The notes beneath the pieces are model-generated. The model made no database searches. It was given only the letters and a program-made list of their open reading frames with translations, and was not told where the DNA came from. From the NCBI RefSeq assembly GCF_008326305.1, contig NZ_BIXY01000027.1:1-64000 (forward strand): a stretch of DNA of 64,000 bases, given 5' to 3'. The DNA is from Dictyobacter arantiisoli (GTDB lineage: Bacteria > Chloroflexota > Ktedonobacteria > Ktedonobacterales > Ktedonobacteraceae). Both the position numbers and the translations under genes were made by a program. Shown here in pieces: positions 1-9,239 of this stretch (position 1 is the stretch's first letter; each line of letters opens with the position of its first letter).

Positions 1-115
1 AGGAAAGGTGCACAGCACCTTTCCTGCACTACACAATAAAAAGGGCGCAGGCGCGCATGCGCCTGCCAGCCAGGGAGCAGCAAGATCCCGCTGGTATTGG
101 GAGGCAGACACTCTC
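1..115 (-). repeat. Dispersed palindromic repeat, copy A (cut by window edge)
   Basis: This stretch is a reverse-oriented copy of the sequence at about 42691-42810. The two share a run beginning AGAGAGTGTC, a central CAATACCAGCGGGATCTTGC, a GC-rich palindrome (GCAGGCGC...GCGCCTGC) and the arm GTGCAGGAAAGGTGC with its complement. A few substitutions separate the copies. It abuts the purH stop codon, so its hairpins may also end glyA-purH transcription. The left end lies outside the window. Confidence 0.85.
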
Positions 116-1291
116 TCAGTGATGGAACAGGCGCACGCCGGTAAAGGCCATTGCCATCCCGTAGTCGTTACAGGCTTCGATTACAACATCGTCGCGTACG
201 GAACCTCCGGGTTGGGCGACATATTTCACGCCATAGAGGGCGGCACAATCGATATTGTCGCGGAAAGGGAAGAAGGCATCCGAGCCCAGAGCAACTCCTT
301 GCAGCGTTTTGAGCCACTCATACTTCTCCTCTTTCGTCAGGCGTGCTGGCACCTCTTCAAAGTTCTGGGCCCAGGCTTCCAGCTCGACGGGCGTGGCATC
401 CTCAATTAGATAGAGATCGACAGCATTGACGCGATCCTGGCGCTTGACGCTTTCTTTCCAGCGGAATTCAGCGATACGGGGATGGAGACGTAGATACCAG
501 GTAGCGGCCTTCGAGGCGGCCAGACGGACACATTGGATGCGCGATTGTTGTCCCGCACCAATACCGATGCATTGTCCATCGACGGCAAAGCAGACCGAAT
601 TGGACTGTGTATATTTCAGGGTGATCAAGGAGATCAACAGGTCGCGCCGAGCTTCGGGGGTCAGATCTTTATTCGCGGTAGGGATCTCTTTGAACCAATC
701 GGTGCTGGCGAGGGCAGTATTGCGTTTTTGCTCGAAGGTCACGCCAAAGACTTCGCGCTGCTCAAACTCTCCAGGCTCATAGGTCGGATCAATTTGCAGG
801 ACGATATAGCGGCCCTTTTGCTTGTTGCGCAGGATCTCCAATGCCTCTGGCTCATAGCCGGGAGCAATCACGCCATCTGATACTTCGCGGCTCAAGATCT
901 TCGCGGTGGGAACATCCACGATATCACTGAGCGCGGCCCAGTCTCCAAAGGATGAGAGACGATCAGCGCCACGGGCGCGTGCATAGGCCGTCGCGAGTGG
1001 GGAGCGTTCCAGTTTCTCGACGCCATATGATTTCTTTAACTCATCGCTCAAAGGCAGACCAACCGCTGCTCCGGCCGGACTGACGTGCTTGAAGGATGCC
1101 GCTGCTGGCAGGTTCAATACTGTTTTTAGCTCTTTCACCAACTGCCATGAGTTGAGTGCATCGAGCAGATTGATATAGCCGGGAGCGCCATTGAGAACGG
1201 TAAAGGGTAAACTGCCTTCTTTAGCGAAGACGCGGGCCGGTTTCTGATGTGGATTACAGCCGTAACGTAAGGCCAGTTCGTTGTTTGTCAT
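116..1291 (-). CDS. purH: Stand-alone AICAR transformylase (PurH C-terminal domain type)
   Basis: Predicted to transfer the formyl group of 10-formyl-tetrahydrofolate to AICAR, the penultimate step of IMP synthesis, in the cytoplasm. The 391-aa protein matches only the transformylase half of bifunctional PurH; there is no IMP cyclohydrolase domain. The Lys-His pair of the family active site is seen in FKHVSPAG (K68, H69), and the C-terminal region has the conserved SNSVCFA and IGAGQQSR motifs. The start chosen is ATG at 1291 ([11 protein letters not shown]); an upstream in-frame extension to 1366 lacks similarity. It lies 119 nt downstream of glyA on the same strand, probably in one transcript behind a ZTP riboswitch. 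IMP cyclohydrolase would have to be encoded elsewhere. Confidence 0.93.
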   Translation of the reverse strand: MTNNELALRYGCNPHQKPARVFAKEGSLPFTVLNGAPGYINLLDALNSWQLVKELKTVLNLPAAASFKHVSPAGAAVGLPLSDELKKSYGVEKLERSPLATAYARARGADRLSSFGDWAALSDIVDVPTAKILSREVSDGVIAPGYEPEALEILRNKQKGRYIVLQIDPTYEPGEFEQREVFGVTFEQKRNTALASTDWFKEIPTANKDLTPEARRDLLISLITLKYTQSNSVCFAVDGQCIGIGAGQQSRIQCVRLAASKAATWYLRLHPRIAEFRWKESVKRQDRVNAVDLYLIEDATPVELEAWAQNFEEVPARLTKEEKYEWLKTLQGVALGSDAFFPFRDNIDCAALYGVKYVAQPGGSVRDDVVIEACNDYGMAMAFTGVRLFHH

Positions 1292-1410
1292 GATATTTCT
1301 TCTGTTCCTGAATGATGATCTGGTTGAGACTACAATGCCATCATCATCGGCTCCTATCCCATGCATATTGGATGCGGAGCCGATGGTTGGTGCTAAGCAG
1401 CCTGAATGAC

Positions 1411-2928
1411 TTATGCCTCGGGCTGTAGCAGGTCGAGGTTCAATTCTGGATAGAGCGGATATTTTTCCAGCAGGGCCTGAACGCGTTGCTGAGCACTGAC
1501 CAGGATCTCATTATCCAGGATATATTTGGTGAGGCTTTGTTTGCCACTGGCTGTTTTAGCCGGTGTGGTATTGGAGAGCACGAGTTTGATGATACTGGCA
1601 ATCTCGCGCATCTCTGCCGCACCCATACCCAATGTTGTCATCGCAGGGGTACCGATGCGCAGGCCACTGGTATACCAGGGACCATTGGCGTCAAATGGCA
1701 GGGAATTACGGTTCAAGGTGAACTTGCATTCGCGCAGCACCGACTCCGCCTGGCGACCTGTCAGGCCAAAGGTTTTGGCGACATTGATTAGCAGAAGATG
1801 ATTATCCGATCCGCCTGTCAGTACATCCAGTCCCTCTTCGACGCAAGCTGCGGCCAAGGCCTGTGAGTTCTCAACGATCTTTTGCGCATAGTCATGGAAC
1901 TCGGGGCGTAACGCCTCACGGAAAGCAATCGCTTTGGCGGCCATTACGTGTGGCAAGGGACCACCCAGCAACTCGGGACAGCCTTTATTGACCCATTCGG
2001 CGAACTCTTCTTTACACAGCACTAGACCGCCGCGGGGTCCGCGCAAGGTCTTGTGTGTAGTCGAGGTAACGACATGAGCATGGGGAACGGGATCATACTC
2101 GCCAGTGAAGACCTTACCAGCGACCAATCCCGCGAAGTGGGCCATATCCACCATTAACACGGCTCCGACCTCATCGGCCATTTCGCGCATCTTCGCGAAG
2201 TTCAGTTTGCGGGGATAGGCACTATAGCCGGCCAGCAGAATCAGAGGACGCACCTCATGTAATTGCTTGCGCAACTGATCCAGATCAATCAAGCCGCTCT
2301 CGCGATCCACGCTATAGGTATAGACATCAAACAGATGGCTGGAAATATTGTGGCGATAGCCGTGGGTCAAATGGCCGCCGGAGTAATAATCCAGGGAGAG
2401 CAGGCGCTGATTATGGACGACCTCGCGTACCTTATTCCAATCCTCACGACTTAATTTAGAGGGATCTTCATAGCCCAGCTCGCTAAGAATTGGCTTCTGA
2501 GCTTTCGCTGAGAGGATAGCGAGATAAGCGACCAGATTGGCGTCCGCGCCTGAATGGGGCTGGACATAGGCATAATCCGCACCAAACAGTTCCTGAGCTA
2601 ATTGCGCCGCTTCGCTTTCGATAGCATCGACGTTATCACAGCCTGCATAGAAGCGATGATTGGGATAGCCCTCGGCATACTTATCGGTCAGCAGGTTGCC
2701 CATCGCCAGTTGTGTTGTTAATGAGCTATAGTTCTCGCTGGCAATCATCTTCAAATTGCTGCGCTGATCGCGTAACTCCTGCACGATATTGGCCGCAATC
2801 GAGGGGGAAACCGTCTGAATCTGATCGAGCGAGGCATAAAAAGCCGCCGCCGCAGATTGGGGGGCCTGTCCATTGAGATTGTTTAAGTAGCGAACCAGGA
2901 AGGATTGATCGGTGGCTGTTGTTGTCAT
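1411..2928 (-). CDS. glyA: Serine hydroxymethyltransferase, extended form
   Basis: PLP enzyme interconverting serine plus tetrahydrofolate with glycine plus 5,10-methylene-tetrahydrofolate. The PLP lysine is in [14 protein letters not shown]; other family motifs are [23 protein letters not shown] and VDMAHFAGL. At 505 aa it is roughly 80-90 residues longer than the usual bacterial enzyme. Much of the excess is an N-terminal extension and an insertion after the substrate-binding [14 protein letters not shown] region (around residues 150-200). Similar long forms are known in some other bacterial phyla. The start is ATG 2928, behind AAGGAG; the longer open frame to 3294 runs through the riboswitch and promoter and is not coding. 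It supplies one-carbon units used by the downstream purH. Confidence 0.95.
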   Translation of the reverse strand: MTTTATDQSFLVRYLNNLNGQAPQSAAAAFYASLDQIQTVSPSIAANIVQELRDQRSNLKMIASENYSSLTTQLAMGNLLTDKYAEGYPNHRFYAGCDNVDAIESEAAQLAQELFGADYAYVQPHSGADANLVAYLAILSAKAQKPILSELGYEDPSKLSREDWNKVREVVHNQRLLSLDYYSGGHLTHGYRHNISSHLFDVYTYSVDRESGLIDLDQLRKQLHEVRPLILLAGYSAYPRKLNFAKMREMADEVGAVLMVDMAHFAGLVAGKVFTGEYDPVPHAHVVTSTTHKTLRGPRGGLVLCKEEFAEWVNKGCPELLGGPLPHVMAAKAIAFREALRPEFHDYAQKIVENSQALAAACVEEGLDVLTGGSDNHLLLINVAKTFGLTGRQAESVLRECKFTLNRNSLPFDANGPWYTSGLRIGTPAMTTLGMGAAEMREIASIIKLVLSNTTPAKTASGKQSLTKYILDNEILVSAQQRVQALLEKYPLYPELNLDLLQPEA

Positions 2929-2974
2929 CGTCGCTAACTCCTTATACTGTCGATATTTCACAACGAAATGAAAC

Positions 2975-3062
2975 ATCCAGCCCAGGCGAACGACTGTTAT
3001 AGGGTTAGATCCTCCCGGCTTCCTCGTGGTACTCCACTTTATCGCCAGTCGCCAGGAGAACA
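2975..3062 (-). promoter_or_regulatory. ZTP (pfl motif) riboswitch aptamer upstream of glyA-purH
   Basis: On the minus strand a 10-bp outer stem pairs the run at 3051-3060 with 3010-3019. Inside it are GACUGGCG (3043-3050), a GUGG-AGUA-CCAC hairpin (3025-3036) and GAGGAAGCC. About 20 nt further on is the conserved UCGCCUGGGC (2980-2989), whose CGCC can form the pseudoknot with UGGCG. This order and these motifs match the ZTP/pfl class, which senses Z nucleotides (AICAR derivatives) and is typically found before purH, glyA and folD. The location is therefore exactly as expected. A small hairpin (UUUCA/UGAAA, about 2957-2974) lies between the aptamer and the glyA ribosome site and may be part of the expression platform. 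Confidence 0.88.
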
Positions 3063-3109
3063 TAGTCTCTTCTTTTTTACGGGAATCACTGTTATGACTC
3101 ACCGCTATA

Positions 3110-3137
3110 AGTATAACAGCCCTGCCAACAGAGTCAA
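3110..3137 (-). promoter_or_regulatory. Sigma-70-like promoter for glyA-purH
   Basis: Minus strand: TTGACT (3137-3132), a 16-nt spacer, then TATACT (3115-3110). The predicted start, near 3103, is about 40 nt upstream of the ZTP aptamer. Confidence 0.7.
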
Positions 3138-3140
3138 GTA

Positions 3141-3440
3141 GCAGCCACCCTTCATGGGTGGAGTCAAACCGATCCTCTCGCCCCAACGCTCTGGAATGTT
3201 CCCTGATAGGGATGTTGGGGTGGGAATGGCCTACGGGCGTGGGAATCGTACGAGGAACGGGAATGCGCACCTCCGTTGCGACCTCGGCACGCACCTCCGT
3301 TTTTCGTCATGCTCACCAATTCAGGTCTGTTCATCTATTATCTGCGTTCGGGTTTTTCGCGTTGTTACACCATCCATTCTCGTCCTTGAAGCGGTATTGC
3401 CTGTGAAGGGTAGATGGCAATGATGCTTATAAAACGGGCA
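3141..3440. other. Non-coding stretch with dispersed repeat
   Basis: No convincing gene. The interval between the glyA promoter and the next minus-strand gene contains the repeat annotated at 3237-3310. Short open frames here have no ribosome site or recognisable product. Confidence 0.6.
3237..3310 (-). repeat. Dispersed short repeat, family 2, copy 1
   Basis: Read on the minus strand it contains ACGGAGGTGCG twice, around GCCGAGGTCGCA, followed by CCTCGTACGAT. The plus strand at 62834-62914 carries a diverged copy with the same order: AGGTGCGGCCCGACGTCGCA, ACGGAGGTCCG, then CTCGTACGAT. Both copies lie between genes. Confidence 0.75.
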
Positions 3441-3445
3441 TAAGG

Positions 3446-4078
3446 CTAAAATTCACCGAATGGCATTACAAAGTCAAAATTGCCTGGACCGGCTGTACGT
3501 TCTAGCTGATTGATGATCACTGTGGCATTATCGTGAGGCCCGGCTATAAACAGAGGTTTCCCTTTTTGACCAAATTCTATCTGATAGGGCTCTGGCAGTT
3601 CGCCCCTGGGGGTGAGCAGAAACTGTGAGAGATTAAAATCATTGTCAGGAGAGAAGCCAAACTGGTCCGCATATGCAATGGCCCCATAGATCATCTGTTG
3701 CGCTAACTCAAGCGAGCATTTCTCCAGTGGGGTGCGTTCATCTACTGGCTCAACAACCTCATCTTCGTAGCGCTGTTTTGAATAGTTAATTCGAATGAAG
3801 GTATTCTTGAGTCCCAGGCAGTACTTATCAACCAGATACACTCCGCAACTAATCATCCCATCGGGTTGCTGGCGAGCAACGATAAGTTGTACCAGACCTG
3901 ATCCCGCTTTCCAATCAGCACTAATCCAGCACTCATAGACAGGATAGTTACGCGCCTCACGAATAATCGTGCTTTTTGAGAACGACAGGTTTGCTTTCAT
4001 CGACACCTTGTGTTGATTGGCTGCTTTCTTGCGCTTCTTCATGACCGCTTTTTGTTGCTTTTTCGGGTCCTGTGGCAT
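3446..4078 (-). CDS. Conserved-looking protein of unknown function
   Basis: A 210-aa protein with a strongly basic N-terminus (about residues 6-25, KKQQKAVMKKRKKAA). A compact domain follows, including YPVYECWISADWKAG, a segment ending GVYLVDKYCLGLKN, and a C-terminal FIAGPHDNATVIINQLE. No signal peptide or membrane segment is seen. The mix of motif-like stretches and a clean ATG start supports a real gene, but I do not recognise its function. The basic tail could contact nucleic acid; that is a guess. Upstream (minus strand) the next gene is a coiled-coil protein 83 nt away. Confidence 0.75.
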   Translation of the reverse strand: MPQDPKKQQKAVMKKRKKAANQHKVSMKANLSFSKSTIIREARNYPVYECWISADWKAGSGLVQLIVARQQPDGMISCGVYLVDKYCLGLKNTFIRINYSKQRYEDEVVEPVDERTPLEKCSLELAQQMIYGAIAYADQFGFSPDNDFNLSQFLLTPRGELPEPYQIEFGQKGKPLFIAGPHDNATVIINQLERTAGPGNFDFVMPFGEF

Positions 4079-4161
4079 TTATCCAACTCCTGTTTCTACT
4101 TGCTAACATCTCTTTTGAACCCATTATAGCAGCAACGCAGTACCATGAAAACAAAGTCGGA

Positions 4162-5556
4162 TTATTGCTCTTCCAACTGTTGAGAATCCTGTGTCTGGAG
4201 TTGCGTATCAATCTCATCGATTTTTTGTTGATAGGCACGAATTTTTTGTGCAAACAGATTTTTCATATCTTTATACGAATCTATGATGCGGTCTCTTTCC
4301 TGATCATCATTCGCCAGGCTTGTATCGATATCTGCAATCTTCTGGTCAAGAGCAGTTATTTTATAGTGTGTGTTTGGCTGTCCGGTACGTGCCCGAACCG
4401 CGTTGTATTCTTCATTTACTTGATTGGTTTCGCGTTCAATGGTTGAGCGAGCTTGTTCTAAATCGGGAAGAAGTGCGCTCACTTGATCAACTTCGGCCTG
4501 TCCTTCTTGGATACGTGTAATCATATCGTTAGCCCGTTGTAAGAAATCATATTTTTGTTTTGCCTGTCCATGTTCATTACCCGTGGTATATAAATTATAT
4601 GATTGTTGGTTTTCATAATTTTGATTAAATATATCCTGTTTGGTTGCCCTATGGCCATCTATCCTCATTAATAAATCCTGTATTTCTTCAGTGGGGAGTA
4701 AGTCACCTTCCGCAATTGTTTGTGCTGTCCTTTTTATTTCTTGAGCCAGAGCACTATCTTTGTGATGAGACTCCATTTCCTTTTCATATTCCGTGCGAAG
4801 ATAGCGTGGCACATTGCTCTGCTCTTTTGCCTCTTTCAAGTTTTGATACAAACCATCATGTTCTTGAGCTTGTTTACTGGCTTCTTCTTGAACCTTTCTT
4901 GCATTTTCAGGATTGACTTCCTGGCTCATTAAGCGCAATTGCAGCATTGCTTTTGTGTTATCCATTAAACTGAGATCCTGCCCCGCTTGTCGTAGCGTGT
5001 TCTGGGTTTCCAGGCTCATTTTTATTTTATTTTTTTCATCGGCCAGGCTATCATTGATACTCTGTTGTAGTGTATCAATGTCTGGAGTGGCTTGTCCATT
5101 AATATAATCTCTGACTATCATCTCAGCGGCTCGATATGCTCTGGCATCGTCACGTAAGTGCTCAACTCTTTGGTGTAGCTTCCTCTCCGCTTTTTGTAGT
5201 AGCGCTTGCTCTTTGAGCATAGCATCTTTTTCTCTCAGAGAGGTTGTTTTTTCCCGCTTTTTGTTTGTGTAATCAGATAGGTTTACTTTAGCCCGTAACT
5301 CTTGGGCATGTTCTTTTAGTGAAATTTTTTGCCGTATTTCTGTAAAGGTTGTAAGAGCCTGTAATGTTTCTTTTTCTTTAACCAACGTTCCCCGCTCACG
5401 TGTGGTCTGACTTTCATCCTGAGTGCTTGTGGCCGGATTATCACTACTATTCACTTGATAGAACTCACTGTTTCCCATATCGGCAGGCGCTTCAAGCATA
5501 CTTCTATTCTCAATGGATTCCGAAGCAAGTTCTCGTATATGTGATCCTGAATTCAT
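4162..5556 (-). CDS. Large coiled-coil protein, AT-rich, unknown function
   Basis: A 464-aa acidic/basic heptad-rich protein, almost entirely helical, with long runs of E, K, Q, D and R and very few glycines or prolines after residue 50. No membrane segment, signal or enzymatic motif is visible. ATG 5556 is preferred over a TTG one codon upstream; AAAGGG lies upstream of it. The DNA is visibly richer in A+T than the flanking permease and argD genes and uses many rare-looking AT-ending codons, which may indicate acquisition by transfer. A structural or scaffolding role is possible but not shown. Confidence 0.75.
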   Translation of the reverse strand: MNSGSHIRELASESIENRSMLEAPADMGNSEFYQVNSSDNPATSTQDESQTTRERGTLVKEKETLQALTTFTEIRQKISLKEHAQELRAKVNLSDYTNKKREKTTSLREKDAMLKEQALLQKAERKLHQRVEHLRDDARAYRAAEMIVRDYINGQATPDIDTLQQSINDSLADEKNKIKMSLETQNTLRQAGQDLSLMDNTKAMLQLRLMSQEVNPENARKVQEEASKQAQEHDGLYQNLKEAKEQSNVPRYLRTEYEKEMESHHKDSALAQEIKRTAQTIAEGDLLPTEEIQDLLMRIDGHRATKQDIFNQNYENQQSYNLYTTGNEHGQAKQKYDFLQRANDMITRIQEGQAEVDQVSALLPDLEQARSTIERETNQVNEEYNAVRARTGQPNTHYKITALDQKIADIDTSLANDDQERDRIIDSYKDMKNLFAQKIRAYQQKIDEIDTQLQTQDSQQLEEQ

Positions 5557-5758
5557 CAAAGAATCCCTTTCTTACTCGTTGACTGGTATGATGGTAACTT
5601 TTTTATTGATACGTCTAAGTATAGAAATATCGTATGACAAATACCAGTAGTATGACAAATACCAGTATAAGAAAGGGAAACTTTGCTAAATTCAGGTAAG
5701 AAGAGTAGACATCAAGGGCGCTTGAAGCTCTTCAGGTGCTTCCTCTCGTATTTATTGG

Positions 5759-7327
5759 TTACTCGACGGCATAGGTTGGTTGTTTGGTTTGGTTTTCAGC
5801 TGTCAGCGCATCCTGCCGCTCTTCGTGTTTTTGATCGTGTCGTCCCCAGAAATAGAAGACAATGGTGAGCACGATAATCAAGGCCAGGGCCCCAAGTTGT
5901 GTAGCCTCATATGTGCCGCGCGGTACGTTTGACATTTTGATCACCTGATCCGTGGGGAAGAACATGAAGAAGGTGGCAATCGCGGCATAGGCGGTTGTCA
6001 AAATGGTCACGATCCAGGCTCCTACCATCCCTCCGGGTACGCTATAGGGGCGCGGAACATGCGGATACTTGTAGCGCAAGATGATGTAGGTTGGATAGAT
6101 GCAGAGATAGGCCAGAATGTTGATTGAGACGGTAAAGCCCAGTGTCAGACTGAATAGCGATTGCATCGAGCCATTCCCAGAGGCCGTTACTAATACTGTC
6201 GCAAGCATTGCAACGGTGGCGACGAGGCCACAGAGCAGTGTGGACGTAACGGGAGTACCATTCTTCGCGCTGAAGCGACCGAGGGCGCGGGGCACTACAT
6301 GATCCAGGGCTGCAATTGCATACGTACGGTTCCCGCCGCCCATCCAGGTTGAGCCACTGGCAATCAGCGTCAAAATAATGGCTGGTACCAGCAGTATTTT
6401 TAAAACGAATAGTACTGGCGTGGGGAGCACCACGGCGACATTACTGATCGCTTGTAGAAGCCCGCTGGTACTACTGATCTGGGTCTTATTTAAGGCGAGC
6501 AAGATCACACAGATGGGGATCAAATAGGCGACGACTGCGACGCTACCGGCGCGTATCAATGAGCGAGGTATGTCGCGCTGAGGATTTTTCATCTCTTCAC
6601 CTGCTCCACTCTGGACCTCAAAGCCGGTCCATTTGAAAATGAGAATGGGCAGGATGCCGCTGACGATCAGGCTCCAGTTGTTAGTGGGAAGGAAATCTTT
6701 CGCTTGCAGATGTTCACCAGAGGCAAGGCCGCCAATAAAGAATGCCAGAGCCAGTATCACAAAAATTCCTAGCAGAATCAGTTTGGTGAGTGCACCTATC
6801 GTTGCGAACCATTTACTTATGCGCATGGGTAACAGGACACAACCAATCGTGCCCCAGATAAAGGCCAGCGCGATCACGATCGTAATCAGTGTATCGCTGA
6901 TTTTATTGCCGCCAAAGAGCATCGTGGTTTGTCCAAACCAGAACAATTTGATGGCTGAGATCACTGTCACAAACATCGTGCCACCGATCCAGAGCGGATT
7001 TGAGATCCAATAGAACATCGAAGTCAGAGCGGCATAGGGGCGTCCGCACGCCTTACGCGCCCATTCATAGACGCCTCCCTCCTGTGGAAAGGCACTGCCT
7101 AACTCAGCGGATAAAAGACCATAGGGAATTAAGAAGGTAAACGCGGATATAACGATCCAGAACAGTGTTTGTCCGCCATACGAAGAGACTGCGCCAATAG
7201 TATCGATACCCAGGACCGCAGCAATCGTAAAGAAAACCATATCAATGAAATGGAAATCGCGTTTGATTTTCTTTTTCTCCGCTGCCATTCCGGATGATCT
7301 TGGAGAAGTTATATTTTCGTTGTTCAT
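5759..7327 (-). CDS. APC-superfamily amino acid permease
   Basis: A 522-aa integral membrane protein with about 12 hydrophobic segments. The first follows KKKIKRDFHFIDMVFFTIAA, typical of the APC family entry helix. Family motifs include the conserved glutamate region FPQEGGVYEWARKA and FEVQSGAGEEMKNPQRDIPRS. It probably imports or exchanges an amino acid at the cytoplasmic membrane; the substrate cannot be read from sequence. The start is ATG 7327 with AAAGG ten bases upstream; a GTG extension to 7351 would overlap that site. It stands alone between the coiled-coil gene and argD. Confidence 0.88.
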   Translation of the reverse strand: MNNENITSPRSSGMAAEKKKIKRDFHFIDMVFFTIAAVLGIDTIGAVSSYGGQTLFWIVISAFTFLIPYGLLSAELGSAFPQEGGVYEWARKACGRPYAALTSMFYWISNPLWIGGTMFVTVISAIKLFWFGQTTMLFGGNKISDTLITIVIALAFIWGTIGCVLLPMRISKWFATIGALTKLILLGIFVILALAFFIGGLASGEHLQAKDFLPTNNWSLIVSGILPILIFKWTGFEVQSGAGEEMKNPQRDIPRSLIRAGSVAVVAYLIPICVILLALNKTQISSTSGLLQAISNVAVVLPTPVLFVLKILLVPAIILTLIASGSTWMGGGNRTYAIAALDHVVPRALGRFSAKNGTPVTSTLLCGLVATVAMLATVLVTASGNGSMQSLFSLTLGFTVSINILAYLCIYPTYIILRYKYPHVPRPYSVPGGMVGAWIVTILTTAYAAIATFFMFFPTDQVIKMSNVPRGTYEATQLGALALIIVLTIVFYFWGRHDQKHEERQDALTAENQTKQPTYAVE

Positions 7328-7797
7328 GCTCAAAAAACCTTTGTGGATCACGCAATGACATCCCTGCTGAATAACAGGCTAGAAGGTAAGTCCAGTCAGG
7401 AAAGCATGGTTTCTCTGACGGCATTTAACTGCATGTCATTGGCAGGTAGTGATGAAGTTGAGATTGTACATTCTAAAAAATGAGATCGATGGTGAAAGAA
7501 GGTTACCCCCACTCACGTATGCACTGCGTCGTGCCACAGCCCCTGGAATATCTCGTAGCGAGATCACTGAGGAGATTTGCTGGTTCAAAGTATATCACTG
7601 TGTTCTATTGCATGTCAAAGAAGGTGGCTATCATCCCTGTCTGTCGCTCTCTTCACGCATGATGTTTCGCACCTACAGTGCTCACAGTGCTCAAAAATTT
7701 CATCAGGTTTTGCACAAAAAGTCCGCGGACTTTTTGTGCAAAACCTGATGAAAAAGGGACAAGCGCCTGAGCGCCTGTTTATAAACGAACTAAGCGC
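7328..7797. other. Intergenic region with long palindrome
   Basis: About 470 nt between the permease start and the argD stop. Its main structure is the 56-bp perfect palindrome at 7698-7753, preceded by a run (about 7652-7692) resembling sequence beside the 42.7 kb repeat. No supported gene. Confidence 0.6.
7698..7753. repeat. 56-bp perfect palindrome (28-bp arms, no loop)
   Basis: The left arm starts TTTCATCAGGTTTTGC and is copied exactly in reverse complement, ending GCAAAACCTGATGAAA; the centre is GTCCG|CGGAC. On the left flank, CGCACCTACAGTGCTCA resembles the reverse complement of TGAGCACCGTAGGTGCG next to the 42.77 kb inverted repeat, so both probably belong to one element type. Read towards argD's downstream side it could also act as a terminator. 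Confidence 0.9.
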
Positions 7798-9021
7798 TTA
7801 GTTTTGGGCGGCTGGTAGTTCTGCTACCTGTGCGAGGGTTTTATCCAGCAGATCGGTGGCCTCGTCGATATCGGCGGTGGTCAGGATCAATGGAGGAACC
7901 ATGCGCAGTGTCTGGGGATCGGGGCTGTTGAGCAGGAGCCCGTGTTCCAGGGCTGTCTGTACAATGACTGGACCCACGCCATGTTTGACATTAACTGCAC
8001 GCATCAGGCCGATACCCCGTGGGCTGTCGATGAAGGCATATTTCGCGCATAACTGTTCTAATTTTGTCTTCCAATACTCGCCCATGCGAGTAGCGTTGTC
8101 GAGTAGATTGTTTTCCTTGATGGTGGTAATGGTAGCGATACCAGCGGCGCAGGCAATGGGATTGCCACCAAAGGTGGTACCATGATCCCCTGGCTCAAAG
8201 ATATCGGTGCGGGGATCTGTGAGCATGGCGCCAATAGGAATACCGCCGGCCAGACCTTTCGCCATTGTAACGATATCGGGGCGTACATAATGTTCCCAGC
8301 TAAAGAACTTGCCGGTTCGACCTGAACCTGCCTGGACTTCATCACAGATCAGGACCAGATTCTGCTCGTCACACCACTGGCGTAGACCCTGCATATACTC
8401 CAGCGAGGCTGGCCAGATGCCACCTTCACCCTGTACAGCCTCAACCAGGATCGCGGCTGTCTTATCACTTGTGGCATCTTTGACCGCTTGTAGATCATTA
8501 AAAGGCACCTGCTTAAAGCCATCAGGAAGGGGTTGCCAGGTTGCCTGGTAGGAAGCCTGTCCGGTAGCCGCCGTGGTAGCCATTGTGCGACCATGGAAGC
8601 TATTGTTCATGCTGATGATCTCATAGGCCCCGTTGCGATGCAGTCGGCCATATTTGCGGGCCAGCTTAAACGCACCCTCATTGGCTTCTGCACCACTATT
8701 GGAGAAGAAGGAGCGCATACCGTTGCTTTGTACGCCCAGCAGTTCGGCAAGCTCAATCTGGCGTGTATTGTAGTAGAGATTCGACACATGTACCAGTTGG
8801 GTTACCTGCTGCTGGACCGCTTCGACGATGGCGGGATGACAGTGTCCCAGAACGTTGACGGCGATACCCGCGACAAAATCGAGGTACACTTTGCCTTCGC
8901 TATCCCATACTCGTGTGCCCTCGCCACGTACCAGAGTGATGGGTTGGCGTTTAAATGTGCCTTGATAATATTGCTGTTCAAGGCTCACCCAGTCGCGTTG
9001 TTGTTGCTTTGTCGTTGTCAT
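7798..9021 (-). CDS. argD: Acetylornithine aminotransferase
   Basis: A 407-aa class-III PLP aminotransferase, predicted to form N-acetylornithine in arginine synthesis, in the cytoplasm. The PLP-binding lysine is in TMAKGLAGGIPIGAM. Other family marks are NSGAEANEGAFKLARKYG, SFHGRTMATTAATGQ, EAVQGEGGI, ICDEVQAGSGRTG and GTTFGGNPIACAAG. Length and motifs fit ArgD; related ornithine or succinylornithine aminotransferases cannot be excluded. No other arg genes flank it. The ATG at 9021 follows GAGGAG, and a promoter lies upstream at 9147-9175. Confidence 0.9.
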   Translation of the reverse strand: MTTTKQQQRDWVSLEQQYYQGTFKRQPITLVRGEGTRVWDSEGKVYLDFVAGIAVNVLGHCHPAIVEAVQQQVTQLVHVSNLYYNTRQIELAELLGVQSNGMRSFFSNSGAEANEGAFKLARKYGRLHRNGAYEIISMNNSFHGRTMATTAATGQASYQATWQPLPDGFKQVPFNDLQAVKDATSDKTAAILVEAVQGEGGIWPASLEYMQGLRQWCDEQNLVLICDEVQAGSGRTGKFFSWEHYVRPDIVTMAKGLAGGIPIGAMLTDPRTDIFEPGDHGTTFGGNPIACAAGIATITTIKENNLLDNATRMGEYWKTKLEQLCAKYAFIDSPRGIGLMRAVNVKHGVGPVIVQTALEHGLLLNSPDPQTLRMVPPLILTTADIDEATDLLDKTLAQVAELPAAQN

Positions 9022-9146
9022 AAACCGCGCTCCTCTTCAAATGTTGTCCGCACCAATGAAAAAAAGCTCCAATCGATGCCCCACGATTTCCCAGATAGAT
9101 CTTAAATAACCAGGGAATGCAGCATCTGGAACTCTTCATCACTTCC

Positions 9147-9175
9147 ATTGTACTATCTACTTCCTGCTGGGACAA
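9147..9175 (-). promoter_or_regulatory. Sigma-70-like promoter for argD
   Basis: Minus strand: TTGTCC (9175-9170), 17-nt spacer, TACAAT (9152-9147). It leaves a leader of roughly 120 nt before the argD ATG. Confidence 0.6.
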
Positions 9176-9239
9176 GTACCATTTTCTTTTGATTGTAACC
9201 TACCATTTCCGGGTCAGTCCGCTACTTCGTCGGATGCCA

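Noticed and set aside
2929-3294. N-terminal extension of glyA to 3294
   Set aside because: The extension translates the ZTP aptamer and promoter, has no family similarity, and ATG 2928 has a good AAGGAG.
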